Assembly: GCF_003075525.1 (NCBI RefSeq)
Contig: NZ_QDDR01000009.1
Span: 62,001 to 126,000 of the forward strand
Length of the DNA stretch: 64,000 bases
Direction: 5' to 3'
From: Pararhodobacter aggregans
Lineage (GTDB): Bacteria; Pseudomonadota; Alphaproteobacteria; Rhodobacterales; Rhodobacteraceae
Part shown: positions 58,364 through 64,000 of the stretch, piece after piece
Layout: every line of letters starts with the position of its first letter
How positions within the stretch are numbered: position 1 is the stretch's first letter
Program-made: the position numbers and the translations under genes
Notes under the pieces: model-generated
Told to the model about the DNA's origin: nothing
The model's database searches: none
The model's input: the letters and a program-made list of their open reading frames with translations, nothing else

Positions 58364-60022
58364 ATGCGGCACGGCGGACAGATTCTGGTCGATCACCTCA
58401 AGGCCGAGGGCGTGCGGCGCGTCTTCTCGGTCCCCGGCGAGAGCTTCCTCGCCGCCCTGGACGGGCTCTATGACAGCGGCATCCAGAACGTCGTCTGCCG
58501 CCACGAGGGCGGCGCCTCGATGATGGCCGAGGCCCACGCCAAGCTCACCGGCGAGGTGGGCATCGCCTTCGTCACCCGTGGCCCCGGCGCCACCAATGCC
58601 TCGTCCGGGATCCATGTGGCGCAGCAGGATTCGACGCCGATGATCCTGTTCGTCGGCCAGATCGACACCGCCCACCGCGACCGCGAGGCGTTTCAGGAGG
58701 TCGATTACCGCCGGGTCTTCGGCGGGCTCGCCAAATGGGCCACGGAAGTGGACGACATCCGCCGCCTGCCCGAATACCTGAGCCGTGCCTTCCATCTGGC
58801 GCAATCGGGTCGCCCCGGCCCGGTGGTGCTGGCGCTGCCCGAGGACATGCTGTCGGCGCTTTCCGACGTGCCGGACCTGCCGCCCCGCGCGGCGCCCCTT
58901 TCCGCCCCGCCGCAGACCGGGGCCGTCTGGCAGGCGCTGAAAAGCGCCGACAAGCCGCTCCTCGTCGTGGGCGGCCCGCATTGGTCGGCCGAGGCCGCGC
59001 GCGATCTCGCCGCGCTGGCCGAGGCCAGCGGCCTCCCCGTCGCCGTCACCTTCCGCCGCCAGGACCGGATCGACAACCGCCACCCGAATTACGCCGGCGA
59101 CCTCGGCGTCGGCATGAACCCGAAACTGGGGGCGCGGCTGAAAGAGGCCGATCTCCTGCTGATCGTCGGCGCGCGGCTCGGTGACACGGCGACCAATGGC
59201 TATGACCTTGTCGACCCCGCGGCGCCCGGCAAGGTGATCCTCCATATTCACAGCGACCCCGACGAACTGGGCCATGTCTGGCGCCCTGATCTGGCGATGG
59301 TGGCGAAAGCCCCGGCGATGATTGCGGCACTGAAGGCCAGCGTGCCGCAGGACCTGCCCGACTGGTCGGCCTGGACCCAAGCCGCCCGCGCCGATTACGA
59401 GGCCTTCACCACGCCCCGCGAAACCCCCGGCGCGGTGAAGCTGGAGCAGGTGATGCGCTGGCTCTCGGACCATGTGCCCGAGGATGCCATCGCCACCAAC
59501 GGCGCGGGCAATTACGCCGCCTGGATGCACCGCTATTTCCGCCCCCGCGCCTGGCCGGGCCAGCTTGCGCCGACCTCGGGCAGCATGGGCTACGGCTTCC
59601 CCGCCGCCATCGCTGCCAGCCTCGAACACCCGGAAAAGACCGTGCTCTGCTTCGCCGGCGACGGCTGTTTCCAGATGACGCTGAACGAGCTGTCCACCGC
59701 CCGCCAGCACGGCGCGACGCCGATCGTCATCCTGGCCAACAACGGCCGCTATGGCACGATCCGGGCGCATCAGGAACGCACCTATCCGGCGCGGGTCTCG
59801 GGGACCGAGCTCTTCAACCCCGATTACGCGGCGCTGGTCCGGTCTTACGGCGGCCATGGCGAAACCGTGCGCCGGACCGAGGATTTCGCCGAGGCCTTCG
59901 CCCGGGCCCGGGCCTCGGGAAAGGTCGCGGTGATCGAGCTGATCCTCGACCCCGAGGCGCTTTCCCCCGGCCAGGACCTCTCCGCCGCCCGCGCCCAGGG
60001 CGAACGGGCGCAAGGGGCCTGA
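58364..60022 (+). CDS. Thiamine pyrophosphate-dependent enzyme (acetolactate synthase-like)
   Basis: A 552-residue ThDP enzyme of the AHAS/benzoylformate decarboxylase fold. The catalytic Glu is in VVCRHEGGASMMAEAH near residue 45. The ThDP/Mg motif spans GDGCFQMTLNEL to VILANN near 430-460. ATG at 58364 follows GGAAGG. There is no adjacent ilvH-type regulatory subunit, so isoleucine/valine biosynthesis is unlikely and a catabolic or decarboxylating role is more probable. The substrate cannot be read. Confidence 0.88.
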   Translation: MRHGGQILVDHLKAEGVRRVFSVPGESFLAALDGLYDSGIQNVVCRHEGGASMMAEAHAKLTGEVGIAFVTRGPGATNASSGIHVAQQDSTPMILFVGQIDTAHRDREAFQEVDYRRVFGGLAKWATEVDDIRRLPEYLSRAFHLAQSGRPGPVVLALPEDMLSALSDVPDLPPRAAPLSAPPQTGAVWQALKSADKPLLVVGGPHWSAEAARDLAALAEASGLPVAVTFRRQDRIDNRHPNYAGDLGVGMNPKLGARLKEADLLLIVGARLGDTATNGYDLVDPAAPGKVILHIHSDPDELGHVWRPDLAMVAKAPAMIAALKASVPQDLPDWSAWTQAARADYEAFTTPRETPGAVKLEQVMRWLSDHVPEDAIATNGAGNYAAWMHRYFRPRAWPGQLAPTSGSMGYGFPAAIAASLEHPEKTVLCFAGDGCFQMTLNELSTARQHGATPIVILANNGRYGTIRAHQERTYPARVSGTELFNPDYAALVRSYGGHGETVRRTEDFAEAFARARASGKVAVIELILDPEALSPGQDLSAARAQGERAQGA

Positions 60023-60030
60023 CCCGCCCC

Positions 60031-60150
60031 TTCTTTGCGCCTTAAATATCCACGGGGTTTCCAAAGGGGGGCGTGCCCCCCTTTGGCGAGGGGGTTCGGG
60101 GGGCGAGCAGCCCCCCGATCGGTCGCCCGAGGAACGAGGGCGAAACGCCT
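60031..60150 (-). repeat. Modular 3'-end repeat element, copy C (single-armed, on minus strand)
   Basis: Read on the minus strand after the DUF599 stop: CGTTTCGCCCTCGTT then CCTCGGGCGACC (lacking the 17-base middle of copies A and B), hairpin GGGGGGC/GCCCCCC (60098-60116), a 12-base-pair hairpin CCAAAGGGGGGC/GCCCCCCTTTGG (60061-60086), AACCCCGTGGATATTTAAGG and AAAG. It matches copy D module by module, with different but complementary arms. It lies between a plus-strand gene end and a minus-strand gene end. Confidence 0.8.
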
Positions 60151-60869
60151 CACCCTTCCGGCGGCGGGTCCAGCAGCACGCCCCGCGAATGCGAGGCGAA
60201 TTCGCGCGACCAGATCAGCCAGCTCACCACCAGCGCCGCCGCCATCAGCGCCCAGGGTCCCAGCAGCCAGGCCAGCGAGGCCAGGGCGAAATAGGTCGCC
60301 CTGAGGCCGCGGTTGAAATTATAGGCGGCGCGGATGTTGATCTCGGCCGCCTGGCGCGCGCGGGGATAGGCCAGCGGGTCCGTGGCCTCGTTCGGCACCG
60401 TCGACATCATGATCGAGGAATAGCCGAACAGCCGGTTCGACCACAGGAACTTCAGAAAACCGTGCGACAGGAAGAGGCCCGCCAGCAAGAGCCGCGTCTC
60501 GAAGGACCGCGCCGATCCCGCCTCCAGCGACAGGTCCTGCGCCACGCCCCGCAATTGCTCGGGATTGCCGATCAGCGCCAGCAACCCGCCCAGCGCCAGC
60601 AGCGTGGTCGAGGCCAGCCAGTTGGTGCTCTGCCTGAGGCTCGCCAGGACCGAGGCATCGTACATCCGCGGCATCCGCGTGACGAATTGCTTCAGCCATT
60701 CGCGCCGGTATTGCGCCATCAGCACGGTGACCGAGGGCTTGGCGGTCTTCGTCAGCTCGATGCGCCAGCCCAGCCCGTACCAGGCAAGCGCCACCAGCCC
60801 CAGCGCCGCCAGATCGGCGGGCGACAGCAGGGCAAGGATCGTCTGGGCAATCGTCGTCGTTTCCGGCAT
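60150..60869 (-). CDS. DUF599 family membrane protein
   Basis: A 239-residue integral membrane protein with four to five helices: LAALGLVALAWYGLGW, a second near 80-98, then LLAGLFLSHGFLKFLWSNRLFGY and a C-terminal pair with LASLAWLLGPWALMAAALVVSWLIWSREF. The signature YNFNRGLRATYFALA near residue 180 marks the DUF599 family. Function is unknown. The stop lies at the edge of repeat copy C. Confidence 0.87.
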   Translation of the reverse strand: MPETTTIAQTILALLSPADLAALGLVALAWYGLGWRIELTKTAKPSVTVLMAQYRREWLKQFVTRMPRMYDASVLASLRQSTNWLASTTLLALGGLLALIGNPEQLRGVAQDLSLEAGSARSFETRLLLAGLFLSHGFLKFLWSNRLFGYSSIMMSTVPNEATDPLAYPRARQAAEINIRAAYNFNRGLRATYFALASLAWLLGPWALMAAALVVSWLIWSREFASHSRGVLLDPPPEG

Positions 60870-60972
60870 CGCTGTTTCCGGGCTGGTTTCGCGCTACATC
60901 GTCACATCGGACGCGCCCCGCCCCGCTGTCAACCACCGCATCCGGCAATCGCGCTGGACGCGCCCGCGAAAC

Positions 60973-60991
60973 TGGTTATATTTTCTTACCA
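60973..60991. promoter_or_regulatory. Candidate GntR/GlcC-type operator upstream of glcD
   Basis: TGGT (60973-60976) and ACCA (60988-60991) flank an A/T-rich 11-base spacer containing TATATT, 35 bases before the glcD ATG. The minus strand reads TTTGGTAAG. FadR/GlcC-type proteins bind TGGT...ACCA symmetric sites. Weak evidence from half-sites of only four bases. Confidence 0.3.
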
Positions 60992-61025
60992 AAGCGGCCG
61001 TCACGAGGCTCCGAGGAGGAACGCC

Positions 61026-62459
61026 ATGCAGATGCCCCGTCCCAGCGCCGACATCCTCGGCCGCCGCGCCAGCATCGTCGCGCGCCTGCGGGCGCTGCTG
61101 CCCGCCGATGCGGTCATCGACGACCCGCACGAGACGCGGGCCTATGAATGCGACGGGCTGACCGCCTATCGCTGCCCGCCCCTCGCCGCCGTCCTGCCCC
61201 GCACCACCGAGGAAGTCGCGGCAATCCTCGGCCTCTGTCATGCCGAAGGCGTGCCGGTGGTGCCGCGCGGCGCGGGCACCAGCCTGGCGGGCGGCGCGCT
61301 GCCGACCGCCGATTCGGTCATCCTGGGCGTGGCGCGGATGAACGCGGTGCTGGAAACCGATTACGACAACCGCTTCATCCGCGTGCAGACCGGGCGCACC
61401 AACCTGTCGGTCACCGGCGCCGTCGAAGCGGACGGGTTCTTCTATGCCCCCGACCCCTCGTCGCAGCTGGCCTGCGCCATTGCCGGGAACATCGCCATGA
61501 ACTCGGGCGGGGCGCATTGCCTCAAGTACGGCGTGACGACCAACAACCTGCTGGGCGTGACGCTGGTGCAGATGGACGGCACCGTGGTCCAGATCGGCGG
61601 CCCTTGGATGGACGCGGGCGGTCTGGACCTGCTGGGCCTGATCTGCGGGTCCGAGGGGCAGCTGGGCGTGGTGACCGAGGCGACGCTGCGCATCCTGCCC
61701 AAGCCCGAGGGCGCGCGGCCGGTGCTGATCGGCTTTTCGGCCAACGAGATCGCCGGGGCCTGCGTCAGCGACATCATCAAGGCCGGTGTCCTGCCCGTCG
61801 CCATCGAATTCATGGACCGCCCCTGCATCCGCGCCACCGAGGCCTTCGCCCATGCCGGATACCCCGATTGCGAGGCGCTACTGATCGTCGAGGTCGAGGG
61901 CTCGGACGCCGAGATCGACGAGCAACTGGGCCTGATCCGCCAGATCGCGGCGCGTCACGACCCCGTGGAATTCCGCGAAAGTCAGTCCGAGGAGGAATCG
62001 AAAAAGATCTGGCTGGGCCGCAAATCCGCCTTCGGCGCCATGGGTCAGATCAACGATTACATGTGTCTCGACGGCACCATCCCGGTCAGCGAACTGCCCC
62101 GCGTGTTGCGGCGGATCGGCGAGCTGAGCCGGGAATACGGGCTCGACGTGGCGAATGTGTTCCACGCGGGCGACGGCAACATGCATCCGCTGATCCTGTT
62201 CGACGCCAACAAGCCCGGCGATCTGCAAACCTGCGAGGCGCTGGGGGCCGAGATCCTGAAGCTCTGCGTCGAGGTCGGCGGCTGCCTGACCGGCGAGCAT
62301 GGCGTGGGCATCGAGAAGCGCGACCTGATGGTGGTGCAATTCGCGCCCGAGGATCTGGAGGCGCAGATGCGGGTCAAGGATGTCTTCGACCCCGACTGGC
62401 TGCTGAACCCCGCCAAGGTCTTCCCCCTTGGCGCCAGCGAAACGCGCCGGGCCTCGTGA
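61026..62459 (+). CDS. glcD: Glycolate oxidase subunit GlcD (FAD-linked)
   Basis: A 477-residue FAD-binding PCMH-type oxidase. FAD block VPVVPRGAGTSLAGGALP near residue 78, SSQLACAIAGNIAMNSGGAHCLKYGVT near 145, and GEHGVGIEKRDLM near 426. With GlcE and GlcF it oxidises glycolate to glyoxylate, passing electrons to the membrane quinone pool. ATG at 61026 follows GAGGAGG. glcE follows after a small secreted-protein gene. Confidence 0.94.
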   Translation: MQMPRPSADILGRRASIVARLRALLPADAVIDDPHETRAYECDGLTAYRCPPLAAVLPRTTEEVAAILGLCHAEGVPVVPRGAGTSLAGGALPTADSVILGVARMNAVLETDYDNRFIRVQTGRTNLSVTGAVEADGFFYAPDPSSQLACAIAGNIAMNSGGAHCLKYGVTTNNLLGVTLVQMDGTVVQIGGPWMDAGGLDLLGLICGSEGQLGVVTEATLRILPKPEGARPVLIGFSANEIAGACVSDIIKAGVLPVAIEFMDRPCIRATEAFAHAGYPDCEALLIVEVEGSDAEIDEQLGLIRQIAARHDPVEFRESQSEEESKKIWLGRKSAFGAMGQINDYMCLDGTIPVSELPRVLRRIGELSREYGLDVANVFHAGDGNMHPLILFDANKPGDLQTCEALGAEILKLCVEVGGCLTGEHGVGIEKRDLMVVQFAPEDLEAQMRVKDVFDPDWLLNPAKVFPLGASETRRAS

Positions 62460-62557
62460 GCCCGGGGCCATCCGATAGGTCGCCCTTCCCCCGCCGGGGG
62501 TTCACGCAACCCGATAACCTGGTCCCGATTTTGTCTGTCACCCGCCAAAGCCAGCAC

Positions 62558-62607
62558 CCTGTGTTCATGCCTCCCGGAAGCCCCCGGGCGGCGTTTTGCA
62601 ACACAGG
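62558..62607 (+). promoter_or_regulatory. Hairpin that covers a ribosome-binding site upstream of the secreted protein
   Basis: CCTGTGTT (62558-62565) pairs with AACACAGG (62600-62607), and inside it CCCGG (62573-62577) pairs with CCGGG (62584-62588). The right arm holds the likely ribosome site (CAGG, 8 bases before the ATG at 62616), so the fold would hide it. Suggests translational control. Confidence 0.5.
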
Positions 62608-62615
62608 ATATCGCC

Positions 62616-63068
62616 ATGCTTTCGCTCAAATCCCTTCTGACTGCCTCGCTCGCCGCGCTGATGCTGCCCATGGCCGCCTCGGCGCATGCCCCCGACCCGG
62701 CCATCGCCCGGGTCATGCCGATGATCTCGGCCTTGATGGAGGCTCCCTCCGCCCGGCTCTACCGCAGCGAGTACATGCGGATTCCGACGCTCAGGCCGAC
62801 CTACCAGCTCGGCCCGGTGATCCCGCATCTGCGGCTGCGGCTCCATTGCGTCGTTTCGGGCACGCCGGTGGAATTCCCCGACGACCTGCATATCTGGGCG
62901 GATTTCCCGGTCGCGGCCGGAACCGTGGCCCATTGGAACGTGACCGGCACCGCGATGCAGGGCTCGGTGGTGCTGCCCGCGCTGGCGGCGGGCGAGCCTT
63001 ACTTCGTCTCGCATGCCCTGCCCGGCGGCTGGCCCGCGGGCGCGGCCTGCTCCGCCTTCGGCAACTGA
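62616..63068 (+). CDS. Secreted protein of unknown function between glcD and glcE
   Basis: A 150-residue protein with a Sec signal (MLSLKSLLTASLAALMLPMA, cleavage after SASA or AAS near 23). The mature part has two cysteines and no recognised domain; short blocks such as FPDDLHIWADFPVAAGTVAHWNV suggest a beta-rich fold. It interrupts a gene pair that is normally adjacent, and its start may be controlled by a 5' hairpin. It could be unrelated to glycolate use. Confidence 0.72.
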   Translation: MLSLKSLLTASLAALMLPMAASAHAPDPAIARVMPMISALMEAPSARLYRSEYMRIPTLRPTYQLGPVIPHLRLRLHCVVSGTPVEFPDDLHIWADFPVAAGTVAHWNVTGTAMQGSVVLPALAAGEPYFVSHALPGGWPAGAACSAFGN

Positions 63069-63156
63069 CCCGTCCCGCGCCCTGCGCGGGATCCCCTACG
63101 GCAGGCCCCGCGCCCGCCGGAGGGTTCCGCCTGTCCCGCTCCCCGGAGGTGACACC

Positions 63157-64000
63157 ATGAACCCCGACACGATCGCCGTGCTGCGCCCCGAAACCGAGGC
63201 CGAGCTGGCCGAGGCGATCCGTCTCGCCTCGGCCCCCTTGGCGATCCGCGGCGGCGGCACCCGCCCGGTGGGCCGCCCGCAAACCGGCGCGCTGCTGGAG
63301 ACCGGCGCGCTTTCCGGCATCACGCTCTATGAACCCGGCGCCCTGACGCTGGTGGCAAAGGCCGGCACGCCACTGGCCGAGGTCGAGGCCGCGCTCGCCG
63401 CCGAAGGCCAGCGCCTGCCCTTCGAGCCGATGGATCACCGGGGCCTCTTGCGCACCACGGGCGAGCCGACGCTGGGCGGCATGGTCGCCGCCAATGCCTC
63501 GGGCCCCCGGCGGGTGCAGGCGGGGGCCTGCCGCGACAGCCTGATCGGCGTGCGCTTCGTCGACGGCACCGGGACCGTGGTCAAGAACGGCGGCCGGGTG
63601 ATGAAGAACGTGACCGGCTATGATCTGGTCAAGCTGATGGCGGGCAGCTGGGGCACGCTGGGCGTCCTGACCGAAGTCGCCTTCAAGCTGCTGCCCGCGC
63701 CGGAAAGCGCCGCCACGATCCTCTGGCAGGGGCTCGATTCCGCCTCGGCGCTGCGGCTGATGGCCGAGGCGCTGAAAACCCCGTGGGAGGTGAACGCCGC
63801 CGCCCATCTGCCCGACCAGCGCACCCTGCTGCGGGTCGAGGGCTTCGCCCGTTCCGTCGCCTACCGCGCCGACGAACTGGCCAAGGCGCTGGCCCCCTTC
63901 GGCCGCTCGGTAACGCTGGGCGCCGCCGAAACCGCCAGCCTCTGGGCGCAGGTCCGCGACGTGGCGCCGTTCCACGATCAGGACGGCGATGTCTGGCGCA
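63157..64000 (+). CDS. glcE: Glycolate oxidase FAD-binding subunit GlcE, 5' part
   Basis: Open at the right edge; 281 codons are visible. The start is MNPDTIAVLRPETEAELAE, with CGGAGG upstream. FAD block PLAIRGGGTRPVGRPQ near residue 28, TTGEPTLGGMVAANASGPRRVQAGACRD near 100, and GYDLVKLMAGSWGTLGVLTEV near 155 are the GlcE pattern. It is the second flavin-fold subunit of glycolate oxidase and follows glcD, with the Fe-S subunit glcF expected beyond the edge. Confidence 0.92.
   Translation, partial: MNPDTIAVLRPETEAELAEAIRLASAPLAIRGGGTRPVGRPQTGALLETGALSGITLYEPGALTLVAKAGTPLAEVEAALAAEGQRLPFEPMDHRGLLRTTGEPTLGGMVAANASGPRRVQAGACRDSLIGVRFVDGTGTVVKNGGRVMKNVTGYDLVKLMAGSWGTLGVLTEVAFKLLPAPESAATILWQGLDSASALRLMAEALKTPWEVNAAAHLPDQRTLLRVEGFARSVAYRADELAKALAPFGRSVTLGAAETASLWAQVRDVAPFHDQDGDVWR

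Noticed and set aside
1-64000. A CRISPR array, prophage or transposon
   Set aside because: No direct-repeat array with unique spacers, no cas, integrase, transposase or structural phage gene in any frame. The repeats found are palindromic intergenic modules.

Overview
The window is 64 kb of G+C-rich DNA (about two thirds G+C by eye) with dense, short-spaced genes. It looks like a chromosome segment from an alphaproteobacterium of the Rhodobacterales (Paracoccaceae and relatives). Supporting signs are a heterotetrameric sarcosine oxidase set, a UPF0262 gene, a DUF1289 gene beside ruvX and ccmI, an infA-maf-RNase G-yacG block, and many ATGA or TGATG stop/start overlaps. The genus cannot be fixed from the sequence alone. 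There is no phage, transposase, CRISPR array or plasmid gene.

Layout. 1-5.3 kb: a type II secretion cluster (gspG-H-I-J-K-L-M, start of gspN) on the minus strand, with the prepilin peptidase gspO divergent. 5.3-7.0 kb: a Na/Pi cotransporter-like protein. 7.0-16.7 kb: an RpiR-type regulator divergent from an N-formylglutamate amidohydrolase-like enzyme, a TRAP transporter (dctQ, dctM, dctP), a glutamine synthetase-like ligase, a secreted Cys-rich protein, an aldehyde dehydrogenase and an iron alcohol dehydrogenase. Together these read as a pathway that glutamylates an amino alcohol such as ethanolamine, oxidises it and hydrolyses it. 16.7-23.8 kb: housekeeping genes (yacG, RNase G-like, maf, infA, UPF0262, rnpA, rpmH) mixed with a nitrilase, a GNAT, an NTF2-like protein, a divergent QorB/HxlR redox pair and a tyrosine phosphatase. 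23.8-32 kb: two paralogous MFS exporters flank a TVP38 protein, a flavin disulfide oxidoreductase, an orphan histidine kinase and tRNA-Arg. The second exporter has a near-canonical SoxR box. Then come a serine hydrolase and a DUF1624 protein.

32-37 kb: modEABC with a candidate Mo-box, divergent from a lone nitrate-type binding protein (nrtA-like) whose leader carries a strong intrinsic terminator overlapped by an alternative hairpin. 37-49 kb: acyl-CoA synthetase, mtaB, dapF, panE-like gene, tRNA-Cys, dipeptidase, purine nucleoside phosphorylase, hydrolase, LysR, SDR, a class D beta-lactamase and an S41-like protein. 49-55 kb: the soxBDAG sarcosine oxidase genes, interrupted between soxB and soxD by two small single-span membrane proteins. 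55-64 kb: ccmI, ruvX, DUF1289, a flavin reductase, a ThDP enzyme, DUF599, and glcD-(secreted protein)-glcE for glycolate oxidation; glcE runs off the right edge.

The most unusual structure is a family of modular intergenic elements placed just downstream of gene ends at 11.8, 36.8, 57.5 and 60.1 kb. Each has GC-rich hairpins whose arms differ between copies while pairing is kept, followed by a short AT-rich core (GAGGATATTT, then AGAAC, then AAGATG). Two copies hold an inverted second core. A separate GTAGGGTG-hairpin repeat follows the beta-lactamase and S41-like genes.
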